From positions 104,236,001 through 104,300,000 of the forward strand of contig JAUMIR010000004.1 of NCBI GenBank assembly GCA_030847615.1: 64,000 nucleotides of DNA, read 5' to 3'. Positions 26,201 through 34,368 of the stretch are shown one piece after another (positions within the stretch are counted from its first letter, which is position 1; the number at the start of each line of letters is the position of its first letter). Origin of the DNA: Gambelia wislizenii. Lineage: Eukaryota > Chordata > Lepidosauria > Squamata > Crotaphytidae. Below the pieces are notes generated by a model. It was given only the letters and a program-made list of their open reading frames with translations, searched no databases and was not told where the DNA came from. The position numbers and the translations under genes are program-made.

Positions 26201-29200
26201 ACTGATACCAACACGGAAGGGAGGTGGCATCATGCGATCACAATCGATTCACTTCCAAAACTATTACAGGAACATAGTGCAACAGCCCATTATGTAGTAT
26301 TCCTCCTTGGCTGCTATAAAGGAGTGATTAGCAACATGCAGCCCGCTTTGCTGGTTAGGGCTGATTGGAGCTGTAGTCCAACACTATCTGGAAGACTACA
26401 AACTCCCCACCCCAGGTGGAAAACAATTTTGAGATGCCCTCCCCATGCGACAGCAAAGTCTAGAACAAAAAAGGAAACTCACTTCTGGTTCTTACAGACA
26501 TTTTACAAACAAGTGAAACATTTATTCTTGATAAACAGACATAACTAGAAACATGACAGGAACAACTTATTGGTGCAGTATCCTTTTTGGTTGGTTTATG
26601 CCCTATTCTTCCATACTACACACCTCTAAAATCAGATTATGTAAGTTCAGTAAATAGCACTACCTAAAACAGCCTTAATTATAAAGCTTCCTGGCCAAAG
26701 AAGGTAAGCTTTGTTAAATGATTATAGCCAAATATGGCAGTCTCCACATTACACCCTTCAGCTTTATGAAAATATGTCAATATTTAAACAGAACATACTT
26801 ACAGCATGTCCCAGAACAGCATGAGCAATTTCATGTCCCAAAATGAAAGACAGCTGATTGATATCTGACACAGCAGTTAGCATACCAGTGAAAACAAAAA
26901 CCTGACCATTCTGTAGGCAGAAAGAGAAACCACAAACAAACTGTTTTAATAGTTTCTTTCACAGATATGAAGTCTTATAACATATCCTTTGTCATCCCTA
27001 TTTACTTACAGGAAGTACAAAAGCATTAATGCCTGACTCTTCCACCACGTGGATAGTCCATTTGAACTCAGAGACCTCTGGGACATCTTTGTTGCTTTCA
27101 GATAGGTGAACAACCGCTTTTTTGACCACTTGGTAACGGGGGTCTGTTTCTGGCAACATTCTGTTTCTAAATTCTTCTAGCCACTGGAGGAAAAAAGGAG
27201 GAAATAGTGTACTGATTGACTTAAACAATTAAATTAGCAACTGCTGCATAACACTACATGTCGATACCCATGGAAAAAGATTCAGTATGGCAAAGATATG
27301 AGGTAATCTAATTCCAAGACGGAAATGCTCCAGAACATGCTACTATTTGCTTGAGATGAGCAATATTTTATAGACTATAGATTAAAAGATCTGCTCAAGC
27401 AAAATGCTTAGCTAAAGAAGATGAACTAATTAAAAAAAATACACAGTAGTTGTCTTCTTTATGGAACAGGCAGTGAAATACAATAAAGGAGACATTCTCA
27501 AACTCTGTACTGGTCACACGCCTTTAACTAAAAAAACGCATCATACACCTTAGCTTTGGGAGGCCAGGAAAACTTCATGAAGTTCATGTAAGTTTGTTTA
27601 TTTATTTATTAGATTTATACCCCACCCTTCCCCCAAGATGGGATTCAAGGTGGCTTATAATCATTAAAAAAAATAGCAAAAACATCACAAGTTACAAAAC
27701 TTTAAAAAGAATTAAATTACCATTGTTAAAATGTAGTTAAAAACACAATAATTAAAACCATAAAATTATAAAAAAATACAACATTAAAAGCAGCACACCA
27801 ATTAAAATTCGTATTTCAAATGTCTGCCTAAATAAAAACATCTTCAACTGCCAAAGAAAAGAGAGCAGGGAAGTGGCCAACCGGACCTCCTGTGGAAGGG
27901 AGAGCCACAACAATCTTAACACTTGCGCCAGCTTGTATACGAAGATATGGTCTTTCAGATTGTCTGGACCCAAGCCGTTTAGAGCTTTAAAAGTCAAAAC
28001 CACCACTTTGGATTCTGCCCAGAAACAGACTGGGAGCCAATGCAGCTGTTTCAACGGGGGGGGGGGGTACATGATCCCTGTAGACAGCCCCAGTCAACAG
28101 CCTGGCTGCAACATTTTGGGCTTGCTGAAATTTCCAAACAGTTTCCAAAGGCAGCCCCACGTAGAGTGCATTACAGTAGTCCAAATGGGTTTTGTTACCG
28201 TAGCCAGATCCAACTTGTCAAGGAACAGGCGCAAGTTCCCATCTTCAGTCACCAAATGTCTTGAGTTAATAAAGATTTTATTTGCACAACTAGAAAAGCC
28301 ATCCTCATGAGAAGTCAGGGAAGTCAGATGTTAACTCATTATCAGCCTCTACTGCTCTGGCCAGCCAGAAAAGCCAGGTATAGGACAGGATATGCCCTGC
28401 CTCTGTCTGGTCTCCAGGAAATGATAAAGAAATATGTCCTGGCTTATTAAGCAGGAGAAAGTAAGATGGCTGGTCTCTGCATGAGTCTCACTATGAATGC
28501 CCATGGGACAGGGGTGTGGAATGTGTAATCTGCCAAATGTTGTTAGATTGCAACTCCCAGCAGCCCTATACAGCACAACTAGTGGTGAAGAATGTTGTAA
28601 AATACAATCCAAGGAGTGCTGCATGATTTCCTAAGGCAGAGTCAATTGCATTGTTACAGTGTATGGACCTCAGGACCTTTTCTGCAGTTCACAGACCTTC
28701 CAATACTAGTCAGCTCTTCTCCGTAACGTAAGAGAACATGATGCTAAGACCCACCTTCTTTGGCTAGGCGCTTCTACCCATGCAACCCATCAGCTGACCA
28801 CCAGTATATCGAAGAGTGCATCTACACTGTTGAAATAATGCAGTCTGACACCACTTTAACTGCCATGGCTCCATTATACAGAACCCTGAGATTTGTAGTT
28901 TTGTGAGGCAGCAGCACTCTTTGGCAGAGAAGGCTAAAAACCTTGTAAAACTACCAAACCTAGGATTCCATAGGATGGAGTTACAGAACTTAAAGTGGTG
29001 TCAAACTGCATTATTTTTACAGTGTAGATGCACCCTTAGTAATCCAGAGATAATGTCCAGTCCCAGAGTTTATTATTCATTTTCAGATGTTAATTACAGA
29101 GAATCCACTTTGCCTGGCACAGCCCAGCTTTTCAATTCACAGTAACTCATCCTGCAGGTTTGGCAAGCTCTGCTTTCAAAAGCAGTCTTGAATGATATGT

Positions 29201-32200
29201 GAATTGCAAAGGAAAAATGAAGCATGTGTTGAACTGTTCTGTGTATTTAGACCACTGTTCCAAGTTCAGGAGCAAATTCTTATGAAGAAAGCCTTTTTTT
29301 CCCCATCATCAATCTGTATCTCATGGATTATGCTAGGACAAGAAAAGGGTAAGCTTTGATTATTATTTTTTAACTGATTTTCAAACTATCACCTACCATG
29401 TTATACTCAATCTGGGACAATTCAGCAAAATGTTCCTTCCCAAACACCAGAAGCCGAGCACGTCCAGTGATTGGTGTCGCCTCCAAATGGGTAAAATAAA
29501 ACATGATAAATATAATTCCAAAGCTACATAGACCAAGGGCTATCTTCCATTTATTTCGTCTTGCAGCTTCTTTAAATAACTCCTTTTTGTTCGGGGGAAG
29601 TGTACTCCACCATTTTCTTATGCTCCTGTAAAGCACAAATATTTGAAATGTTCAAGCAAGCCAAGGTAAAAAGCAGCACCAGCCCAACATATTTTGCTGC
29701 CTAAGGCAGAGCAGTCAAAGGTGCCATCTCAGCAATCTTCCAAGCTAAAGTACACAGTACTCAAAATCAGCCATATTATTTGGGAGCATGAGGCAGGAAA
29801 TCTTGCAAATCTCACCCTCTCCTCCAGCCCCAGCTGTAAAATAAATTGATGACAAAATATGAATAACTATTTGTTCTTTCATGATATACACAACTGGCTG
29901 CCTGAGGGCAGCTTCCTCACTCAGCCTAATGGTAGGGCAAATAGAGAGCTGCCTTTAAAGCTCCGCTCTTATTAGCACTATGGGATTCTATTCTAACATC
30001 AGAGGCAACAACATCAACAAATATGGCCACTCCTGGCAGGGTTTCCAAGTATAGCCAACATACCTGCATACAAATAAGAGGAGCAGAGAAGTACAAAATC
30101 AACATATTTGAATGTAAACATTTGTCACATTGAAGTAAGCTGAAAGAATCATTCAAAGGAGGCTGAAATGACACACTAAAGCACATTTACACAACAAGCT
30201 TTGAGGTGACAATAGAATTCCCTTTGATATATTAGTAAAATGATATACTACATGCTGATGCCCTGGTTGCAAAAATGGGGAAAAAACAGGCATGGAGGAA
30301 CTGTGGGTTTGTAGGAAAGCCTGGGTCTTTGAAGGAAAACTTTCTTTTTTAATTTAAAAACAACAACACTAAAATAGGTTACCCATGCATTATGAGGACT
30401 CAGAGATAAGGAACAGCATAAAGAGTGCAAGTGTGGTGTTGCAGTTAAGAGAGTACTGGACTGGAACTTGGGATATCCAGGTTCATGTCCCCATTGAGTT
30501 CACTGTGTGATTCTGGGTCAGTCATTCTGTCTCAGCCTGGCCTACTCCACAGGGTTCTGGGGAGGATAAAATGTGGAAGAATACATATATATAGTTTTAA
30601 GTCCACCGGAGAAAAGAAGTACACGTAACTAATAAATGAGAATGCACATGAAAACATTGCTTTAAAAAATTGCTTTGGCAAAAATAGTGCACGATCTCTT
30701 CCCTTAAAATCAACAATGTCAGTTCTGGCCACTTCATTGCCTGAGCACCTCCAACCAATCATGTTTTGACTTCCAGGATGTGCCCAAATTCGAATTGGTT
30801 GTTCAAACGGGCTAAAATACGCATTTCTATGTATTTAAAAAAAAAAAAAAAAAACTTCACAAGAAGCAGCGAAGGCTGTTATTGCACAGTATTTAAGAGT
30901 TTTGGGCCCCTTCCTTTCGAATATGGCAAATCCCTGCAGGAGCACATCTAGACAAAAGCTATTCCCCTGCATTCCATGAGGAGTTTTTTCATAATCTAAA
31001 GAACCCCATAGTAAAGGGCGCTACACCGTTTTCACCCCATCTTAGCCCCGACTCTGCCACAGGGGTGATGAGAACTGCCCAGGAGCAGAACAGGGCAAAA
31101 GCCCTGTGCCGTCAGGATGACAGGGCTCTAAGACAGGGGAGCAAGATGGGGTATATTGCCCGTGTAGACAAGCCCTAAGAAACTTTCAAAAGTAATTTGT
31201 TATAAGACATTGAGGCAGGGCGAAGTAATCAATTCTTCAAAGTCAGAAAGTCCACTAGGCTAGTACAAGATTCTTGTGTAAGCCTAAGCAGCATTTGGAA
31301 CCTTATCCATATTTATTGGAAAATGTATTCACCATATTTCAGGATCAATATATTCTACTTAAATTCCAATCCAAAAACACCACATACAAAGTGAAGCAGT
31401 AGACATTACTTTTATTTGTACTGTAATACAAAGTGCAAAGTGTGATGCACGCATACACAACCCCTCCATTACTGTTATGAGATGGAAGGAAGATCACAGG
31501 AACTGTAGGTTACCACTGTATGCTGATATTGTCCATTATTGTGCATTAGCACCCTTAGGTCATGACACATGTTCAAGGCCTAAAGATGAGTCTTTTCTCC
31601 CTACACACACACCCTATCCAAACTGGAGACTGACTGTGCTGCACCAACCAATAGTTAACTGCCAAGCTACAGTGCATTTCCAAAATCCAGCCAACTGCAC
31701 ACAAGCTCTCCAAAACAAGTTCTATAAACTAAGAATGAGAATGAATGAACTGAGCCATTAACAACTGGAAGAAATAAACAATAAACAGTAACACTATCAG
31801 TGAAAACATAAAATGTTTCCCAACAACACAGAAGAATGATTACATTCATTTTAATGTTTTGTTATAAACAAATATACAACTTAATTTAAAATACAATAAT
31901 GTGCCTTATTGCTGAGAGCATTTAAGGGAAAGATACATTGCTCTGGCATCACAAAACTAAAAACACAGGAAGAACATCCAGCATCTAAGCCACAAACCAG
32001 GTGTGATTTTAAACTCATAATGTTTAGAGTGTATTTCTTTCTCCCGTTTGTTTTTTCAAAAAAGTGACTAACAAAGTGATATACAGTACATCTTGCATGA
32101 GACTTTTTAAACACCAAGCATTTAAAATCCCAAATGAAGTGGTCAGATGTTCTAGTAATCCTAACTTGATTATGTTAAACTGTCAATCCACAAAACAACA

Positions 32201-34368
32201 TGCCACCAAGAAGCAGCAACTGCTTTCAAGATACACAGACATAGGGACCCACATTAAAATGAGGTGCAATTTGCCAATTGCCTTACCTTGGCCAAGAATA
32301 ATCTGCTACCATGCAACAGGTGAATGGGCAGCAGTTGCCCTCTCCTTCCTACTAGTTTTTTGTGAATCCCCTTTCCAAGAATAACAAATACTGTAGTACT
32401 ATCAACTGAGTACCTGAATGCCTCTTTCACCCTGGGGGAAAAAGGAGGTACCACAATGCTACTCTAGCATCCTTCGCTGGAAGAAACAGAGGATATTCCT
32501 ATAATGCAGGAGTGGGGAATACTGGTGGACCCTAACTCCCATGATCCCTCACCACTGGCTATTCTGACTAGGGCTGATAAAGTGGTAATCCAACAACCTC
32601 TGGAAGGCCACACATTTCTTACTGCCACTACAGTGCTCTTTCCAACCTAGAAAACATCTTAAGAAACTAGAATGTATTGTTTTACCCTGACAAAGTGCTT
32701 GTCTACACCAGTGAAAAACCCCAACCCTCCTCCCGACTCTAGTCTGAAAATGCCACATGGTGTGCAACCATACCCCCAAATCTGGTGTGATAGCTAGATA
32801 GACTATTTGCACCAGACTCAGGGAATACCCCCTTAATCCAGGTTTTTAAAAACTTGCAGTATTGTTGTTGTTGTTGTTATCATCATCATTTATTTACAGT
32901 TGTCCCTTCATATTCACTGGGGCTTAGTTCCAGGACCCCCGTGGATACCAAAATTCATGAATACTCAAGCCCCATTATATGCAATGGCATAGCAAAATGG
33001 TGTCCCTTATATAAGATGGCAAAATCAAGGTTTGCTTTTTGGATTATTATTTTTTTAAAAATATTTTCAAGCCGTGAATACTTAAATCTGTGGATACGGA
33101 GGGACAACTGCATATAGTTTTCTCCAGAGTTTGCTTGAAACTCTGGAGAAAACTGCCATGTGAACAATCCATCCACACTGGATTCGAGGGAGGGAGGAGG
33201 AGGAGAGGAAGGATAAGTGCTACCTCAGGCGCCACCATTTTTCCCCATCCTCAGTGCCACTTCTCATTCCCGAGAGAGCAGCTACCATTGGGGCTTTGCT
33301 TTTCTAGTGCACAATCACCCCCTGAGCTCTAGGAAAAGCAAAGCCCTAGCAGTAGTCACCCTTCCAAAGCCATAACAGGCCCCTGTCCCACCATCACAAG
33401 TCTAGCTGCCAGTTCTGACTTCAGAGGAGGCAACTACCACTGGCATTTTGCTTTGCTTTTGCCCAGAGCTCAAAACCAAGCATGAGTAACAGCTTTGAAT
33501 GGAAGCCAAGTAAAAATCCAAATGCAGATTCAGGCTTAAGTAGGTGTGGTGCTTAAATTCAGGCCAGAGTAGTCCACATTTCAAGCTCCACAGCTCCAGG
33601 CCAAAGTAGTCCAACTCTCATCTAGATTTTTACCCCCAGTGTAGTCAAGGCCTAAGAAGAGGACCAAATATGATCCTAAACTACCTCACCAAGTTGAAGA
33701 AAGCCAGGAGAAAGAGGAAATATGATTAAAATAGACTACCTGTGGCAAGTAAAGAGCTCTGACTATCTCCAAGGCTCCTTGGCAGCAGCATAAGCATGCC
33801 CTGAATTTTACAAATAGCTGTTCCTAGAAAATCCTAATTCCAGTCGGCATACTCACAGCAATATCAATATTTACCTCCCCAGGATGATAGCAAGAACTTT
33901 CTGAACTGGCTTCAAGATGACCCACAGGAGTGGAACTGGCGCAGCCCTCAGTGCTGATGACCCATGAAAAGGCCTGAAGATCTGGACATTCAGAATTGCA
34001 GCAACGTTGTATAACTTCTGAGAGGGAAGTCTTTCCAATGATCCTTCTTTTTTTCTTGCCTGTTGCTGAAGTAAAGTATATGGCCTTCTAGAACAGTTGT
34101 GTGCAGTTTTGCATACTCCTTCATTCTTAGGATTCAGAAAACGTCCTCGGCTTTTATTAATGATGTTTCTATAAATGCTTGAACTATCAGTCATGAAGTA
34201 GTACCTTGTGCTATTGTTTTCATTCCATGGCTGGTATTTAGTTACATGATACCGTTGTCCATTCAAGACTTCACTGGAAAATGTGTAAGGATTAATGCAC
34301 TTGCGCCATTTGGCCAAAGAAGTCAGATGGATTAAAACGCAGTTTCTTGACCCACCAAAGACAGCCAT
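3592..34368 (-). CDS. OMA1: OMA1 zinc metallopeptidase, whole coding span (8 coding exons, introns included)
   Basis: Overlapping-activity-with-m-AAA protease homologue (M48 family), an inner mitochondrial membrane stress-activated protease that in other vertebrates cleaves OPA1 and DELE1. Joining 34368-33875, 29625-29397, 27183-27010, 26910-26803, 23129-23001, 19121-19047, 15428-15279 and 3813-3592 gives 1581 bp, 526 aa plus stop, close to the roughly 524 aa of the human protein. Every junction is AG at the acceptor and GT at the donor, and the frame is kept throughout (phase 2 after the first coding exon, phase 0 after the others). Seen in the product: a basic N-terminal region of about 165 aa consistent with a mitochondrial presequence, a hydrophobic segment at about 192-212, HEIAH at 325-329 (catalytic Glu326) and LEAEAD at 389-394 supplying the third zinc ligand. 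No frameshift or stop was found, so the gene looks functional. TACSTD2 lies upstream on the same strand, as in other vertebrates. Confidence 0.96.
4262..5098 (+). mobile_element. 5'-truncated non-LTR retrotransposon, ORF2 C-terminus
   Basis: An open frame at 4269-4910 (213 aa) reads as the end of a LINE reverse-transcriptase ORF: thumb-type motifs [34 protein letters not shown] and [10 protein letters not shown], then a basic linker. The frame ends at a TGA (4908-4910) where the copy at 7441-7822 has CGA for Arg, a typical CpG decay. Beyond it the frame continues through a CCHH-type finger (CAFCNRTC...H). The 3' end is an AGAGAGAG tail, not poly(A). The clade is uncertain; the domain order resembles elements annotated as craniofacial-development-protein-2-like or RTE/R4-like. 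It lies inside the last OMA1 intron and is not a host gene. Confidence 0.8.
5270..5760 (+). mobile_element. Nonautonomous DNA element, GGGCTTGTCTAC-end family
   Basis: It shares blocks with 17501-17988 (CATGTGACCAAGG, GGCAGCAGCA) and with 31016-31175 (GGTGATGAGAACTGCC-like, GGGCTCTAAGACAGGGG). The right end (5740-5760) is TTGCCCCTGTGGATAAGCCC, a decayed form of the terminal repeat. The left boundary is not sharp. Confidence 0.5.
5948..6035 (-). repeat. SINE tail fragment
   Basis: The reverse complement matches the middle and tail of the 5S-type SINE at 22521-22728 (CACCTCTGAGTATT, AAAACCCTATGAAATTCAT). Confidence 0.65.
6083..6165. repeat. (CA)n and poly-G microsatellites
   Basis: About 12 CA units at 6083-6106, and a run of G at about 6152-6163. 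Confidence 0.9.
6332..6562 (+). mobile_element. Tigger/pogo-like MITE (old copy)
   Basis: The left end CAGTCGGCCCTCCATATCC and decayed right end AGGACCACTATA resemble MER2/Tigger-type ends. Internal TTTATATAAGGGATGCAG matches the family copies at 21806, 32897 and 59815. Confidence 0.75.
7441..7822 (-). mobile_element. LINE ORF2 3' end, second copy of the 4262-5098 family
   Basis: The minus strand reads [19 protein letters not shown] and [19 protein letters not shown], matching the first copy. The frame is open from the 5' truncation through the finger. The AGAGAGAG tail appears at 7441-7452 on the plus strand as CT repeats. Intronic. Confidence 0.8.
7960..8085 (-). repeat. CR1 LINE 3' end
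   Basis: AATCACAGAACTGGAAAGG and AGGGCCATCTAGTACAACC are the reversed CR1 3' end, about 125 bp long. Confidence 0.75.
8089..8600. repeat. Hairpin plus direct duplication in a dispersed repeat
   Basis: Arms 8089-8133 and 8152-8197 are near-perfect reverse complements of about 45 bp with an 18-bp loop. The second arm and its downstream sequence recur directly at 8380-8466. The tail (GATGCCAGCCACAGATGCAGG, about 8468-8600) is a block I recognise as dispersed in reptile genomes; its class is unknown to me. Confidence 0.7.
8697..9000 (+). mobile_element. Palindromic MITE, CAGTACAACCCCCATATC-end family
   Basis: It carries two diverged internal copies of a block with CCTAGAGAGG and TCTAGGTCCTCCAG. 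Related to 13811-14073, and more distantly to 14900-15137. The ends resemble Tigger-like termini. Confidence 0.6.
9001..9086 (-). repeat. tRNA-derived SINE head fragment
   Basis: The reverse complement begins GAACCAGCATGGTGTAGTGG, the tRNA-like head seen at 43402 and 44279-44513. Confidence 0.75.
9100..10669. other. OMA1 intron, mostly unique with G-rich runs
   Basis: No exon seen. G homopolymers at about 9550-9557, 9717-9726 and 9786-9795. TTTGCCCACCCCTG at about 9751-9764 looks like a hAT-like terminal repeat, but the other end was not found. Confidence 0.5.
10670..11602 (+). mobile_element. Tigger/pogo-like MITE split by a second element
   Basis: The left part (10670-10855) has TACGCCCTTGGTATCCGC, GGATACCAAAATCCAC and ATAAAATGGCAAAATCAAGG. 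The right part (11545-11602) has TTTTCAAGCCATGGATAG and ATGGAGGGCCGATTG. Joined, they follow the order of the intact copies at 32897 and 59815. The interruption is the minisatellite-bearing element at 10856-11544. Confidence 0.8.
10856..11544 (+). mobile_element. MITE carrying an internal GC-rich minisatellite (short array)
   Basis: The left terminus starts CAGCTGCCCCTCCACATTCG, followed by repeated CATTCGCG words; the right terminus is GAATGTGAAAGGACAACTG. Between them, about 11105-11450 is a tandem array of roughly five 64-66-bp units (GTGGCGACGGGGGCTCCTGA... with an internal GGGGGC/GCCCCC palindrome). The same architecture occurs at 34772-36853. Confidence 0.85.
11841..11925 (-). repeat. 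CR1 LINE 3' end, short
   Basis: CAATCATAGAATCTTAAAAG then CTGCCATGCAGGAATACAC, the reversed CR1 3' end. Confidence 0.75.
11926..13810. other. OMA1 intron, unique sequence
   Basis: AT-rich, no exon or clear mobile element recognised. A (CA)n-like run lies near 12010. Confidence 0.5.
13811..14073 (-). mobile_element. MITE of the 8697-9000 family
   Basis: Read on the minus strand it starts ACAGTAGGACTCCCATATCT and ends ATAAGGTTGTCCTA. Internal AAAATGCCTAG and GTAGGTCCTCCAAGG match the 8697-9000 element. Confidence 0.6.
14088..14530 (+). repeat. L2-like LINE ORF2 fragment
   Basis: Translates to [24 protein letters not shown] and later motifs ([21 protein letters not shown]), matching the minus-strand L2-like fragment at 27600-28265. 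Stops and frameshifts are present. Confidence 0.7.
14900..15137 (+). mobile_element. MITE with TA flanks
   Basis: The left end CAGGTTGACCCCATATCC mirrors the right end GAATACGGGAGTCAACCTG. TA dinucleotides flank both sides (14898-14899 and 15138-15139), as in Tc1/mariner/pogo insertions. Confidence 0.75.
15279..15428 (-). CDS. OMA1: OMA1 seventh coding exon (residues 404-453)
   Basis: The acceptor TACTTCTAG precedes GCTTGTATG; the donor is CCAGAG followed by GTAAGAT. The 50 codons contain [13 protein letters not shown] and [13 protein letters not shown], the strongly conserved WLSTHPS signature of OMA1 and related M48 peptidases. Confidence 0.96.
15440..17500. other. OMA1 intron, unique AT-rich sequence
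   Basis: No exon, RNA gene or clear repeat recognised. Confidence 0.5.
17501..17988 (+). mobile_element. Nonautonomous DNA element, GGGCTTGTCTAC-end family
   Basis: The left end GGGCTTGTCTACGTGGGCAA is mirrored by the right end CTCGTGTAGATGTGTCC. The centre shares CATGTGACCAAGGC with 5340-5400. No perfect target duplication is visible. Confidence 0.65.
18421..18641 (+). repeat. tRNA-derived SINE
   Basis: The head ATGGTATAGTGGTTCAATTG and the B-box-like GGGTCTGAATCCC are followed by a body (GAGGAAGGCAATGGCAAACC) and tail (GACTTGAAGGTACACAACAG) shared with the 5S-type SINE at 22521-22728. Confidence 0.85.
19047..19121 (-). CDS. OMA1: OMA1 sixth coding exon (residues 379-403), third zinc ligand
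   Basis: This 75-bp exon has an acceptor TCCTTCTAG before CTGCTGTTT and a donor GCTAAG followed by GTAATAA. It encodes 25 codons with RPYSR and [10 protein letters not shown], the motif that supplies the glutamate zinc ligand in the M48 fold. The first two residues are Leu-Leu, where mammalian OMA1 has Tyr-Met as I recall it. Confidence 0.95.
19300..19980. other. OMA1 intron, no gene seen
   Basis: AT-rich with A, G and C homopolymers; nothing recognisable. Confidence 0.45.
19985..20790 (-). repeat. CR1 LINE, ORF2 C-terminus and 3' end
   Basis: The minus strand encodes [41 protein letters not shown], then after a frame break [18 protein letters not shown] and NKLP-type [18 protein letters not shown]. 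These are the conserved C-terminal motifs of CR1 reverse transcriptase. It is 5'-truncated; the 3' end is at about 19985 with the TAGAGTTGGAAGAGACC block. Confidence 0.9.
20791..21804. other. OMA1 intron, unique
   Basis: No repeat or exon recognised apart from an A/GAAA run at 20941-20962. Confidence 0.45.
21806..22035 (-). mobile_element. Tigger/pogo-like MITE, complete
   Basis: CAGTTGTCCCTCCATATTC at the left and GAAGGGACAACTG at the right form terminal inverted repeats, with TA on both sides (21804-21805 and 22036-22037). Oriented opposite to 32897, 40382 and 59815. Confidence 0.9.
22521..22728 (+). repeat. 5S rRNA-derived SINE
   Basis: The head GGTCTGATCTCAGAAGCTAA, TTGAATGGGAGACTGG and ATACCAGGTGCT is a decayed 3' half of 5S rRNA, including the internal promoter region. 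The body and tail (AGAGGAAGGAACTGGCAAAG, CAACTTGAAGGTACA) match the tRNA-type SINEs here. Confidence 0.9.
23001..23129 (-). CDS. OMA1: OMA1 fifth coding exon (residues 336-378)
   Basis: The acceptor TGTTTTAAG precedes GCAGAGAAG (Ala-Glu-Lys); the donor is CAGGAG followed by GTAAGAA. The exon encodes 43 codons, including the hydrophobic [16 protein letters not shown] block typical of OMA1 between the HEXXH helix and the third zinc ligand. No open reading frame starting at Met covers the exon; it was found by reading the minus strand between splice sites. Confidence 0.94.
23160..23275. repeat. (TG/TA)n and (GTA)n microsatellites next to an OMA1 exon
   Basis: (TG)n-(TA)n-(TG)n at 23160-23220 and (TAG)n at 23248-23270, about 30 bp upstream, in the sense of the gene, of the OMA1 exon at 23001-23129. 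The following TTTCTTACCCGCCTCTCC looks like an L2-like tail on the minus strand. Confidence 0.9.
23383..24140 (-). repeat. CR1 LINE, ORF2 C-terminus and 3' end
   Basis: The same region as 19985-20790 with an internal deletion (about 23895). The minus strand encodes [20 protein letters not shown] and [20 protein letters not shown]. The 3' end has the TCATAGAATCATAACATCAT hallmark. Confidence 0.9.
24185..24400 (-). repeat. L2-like LINE 3' fragment
   Basis: AGGCCTGCCAGAAGAGATTG and ATTCCACAATCTGGGAGCAG are reversed L2-like sequence, abutting the CR1 copy. Confidence 0.6.
24401..26320. other. OMA1 intron, unique
   Basis: No exon or recognised mobile element. C and G runs at about 25377-25384 and 25519-25527. 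Confidence 0.45.
26326..26410. mobile_element. Fragment of palindromic ACTACAACTCCC-type MITE
   Basis: GGGCTGATTGGAGCTGTAGTCCAACACTAT-type sequence (split here at 20 bases: GCTGTAGTCCAACACTATCT). Related fragments lie at 28515-28600, 32515-32615, 37505-37600, 37925-38010, 38945-39055 and 59078-59200. Confidence 0.55.
26803..26910 (-). CDS. OMA1: OMA1 fourth coding exon (residues 300-335), HEXXH catalytic motif
   Basis: The acceptor CTGCCTACAG precedes AATGGTCAG; the donor is CATGCT followed by GTAAGT. The 36 codons begin NGQVFVFTG and contain [10 protein letters not shown]. His325 and His329 are expected zinc ligands and Glu326 the general base. All catalytic residues are intact. Confidence 0.96.
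27010..27183 (-). CDS. OMA1: OMA1 third coding exon (residues 242-299)
   Basis: The acceptor TTTTTTCCTCCAG precedes TGGCTAGAA (Trp-Leu-Glu); the donor is CTTCCT followed by GTAAGT. The exon is 174 bp, 58 codons in phase 0. It encodes the start of the M48 peptidase domain, including the conserved IHVV and INAFVLP strand that precedes NGQ in the next exon. Only a 99-bp intron separates it from the next exon (26911-27009), by far the shortest intron in the gene. Confidence 0.95.
27600..28265 (-). repeat. L2-like LINE ORF2 C-terminus and 3' end
   Basis: The minus strand reads [36 protein letters not shown], then in another frame [19 protein letters not shown] and [12 protein letters not shown]. 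This is the well-known L2-type C-terminal signature. Frames are broken by a poly-C run (28059-28068 on the plus strand as G). The 3' tail is at about 27600. Confidence 0.85.
28816..29035. mobile_element. Palindromic MITE, GTGCATCTACACTG ends
   Basis: The left end GTGCATCTACACTGTTGAAA mirrors the right end TTTTTACAGTGTAGATGCAC. The element is nearly a full-length inverted repeat (CACCACTTTAACTGCC against the diverged TTAAAGTGGTG). Related decayed copies lie at 38100-38575, 39424-39600 and 51650-51829. Confidence 0.8.
29397..29625 (-). CDS. OMA1: OMA1 second coding exon (residues 165-241), membrane segment
   Basis: The acceptor reads TTTACAG followed by GAGCATAAG; the first G completes the Arg codon begun in the previous exon. 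The donor is ATG followed by GTAGGT. The exon encodes 76 whole codons, including the conserved KKELFKE and NKWK motifs and a hydrophobic segment at about 192-212 ([14 protein letters not shown]), which is the expected inner-membrane anchor, followed by the conserved [11 protein letters not shown] block. Length and splice phase match the vertebrate family. Confidence 0.95.
29640..30424. other. OMA1 intron, unique
   Basis: No exon or recognised repeat. Confidence 0.45.
30425..30580 (+). repeat. tRNA-derived SINE, second type
   Basis: The head GTGTGGTGTTGCAGTTAAGA, B-box-like CAGGTTCATGTCCCC and body CACAGGGTTCTGGGGAGGAT differ from the other SINEs in the tail and lack GACTTGAAGG. Confidence 0.75.
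31016..31175 (-). mobile_element. Short nonautonomous element, GGGCTTGTCTAC-end family
   Basis: Minus strand starts GGGCTTGTCTACACGGGCAA. It matches 5613-5760 almost throughout (GGCTCTAAGACAGGGG). Confidence 0.65.
31180..32510. other. OMA1 intron, unique AT-rich sequence
   Basis: No exon or recognised repeat. Confidence 0.45.
32897..33110 (+). mobile_element. Tigger/pogo-like MITE, complete
   Basis: CAGTTGTCCCTTCATATTC at the left, GGAGGGACAACTG at the right, with ATATAAGATGGCAAAATCAA inside. It is preceded by (TTG)n-(ATC)n microsatellite at 32863-32890. Confidence 0.88.
33115..33870. other. OMA1 intron next to the first coding exon
   Basis: A near-perfect hairpin lies at 33118-33152 (TTTTCTCCAGAGTTTGC then AAACTCTGGAGAAAACT). 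The sequence to about 33650 is mildly GC-rich; GTAGTCAAGGCCTAAG near 33641 may be the worn end of a GGGCTTGTCTAC-type element. No exon seen. Confidence 0.4.
33875..34368 (-). CDS. OMA1: OMA1 first coding exon (residues 1-164 plus two bases)
   Basis: The ATG at 34368-34366 has a purine at -3 and G at +4 and opens a frame with no close in-frame alternative. The exon encodes the poorly conserved N-terminal region, rich in Arg, Lys, Ser and Asn, as expected for a mitochondrial targeting sequence and linker, and ends in a hydrophobic stretch ([18 protein letters not shown]) that resembles the same region of mammalian OMA1. The exon ends GGGAG before GTAAAT (donor GT at 33874-33873), leaving a split Arg codon. 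The exon probably continues upstream as leader to an acceptor near 34403, but the pyrimidine tract there is weak and another AG exists near 34447, so the 5' edge of the noncoding part is uncertain. Confidence 0.93.
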
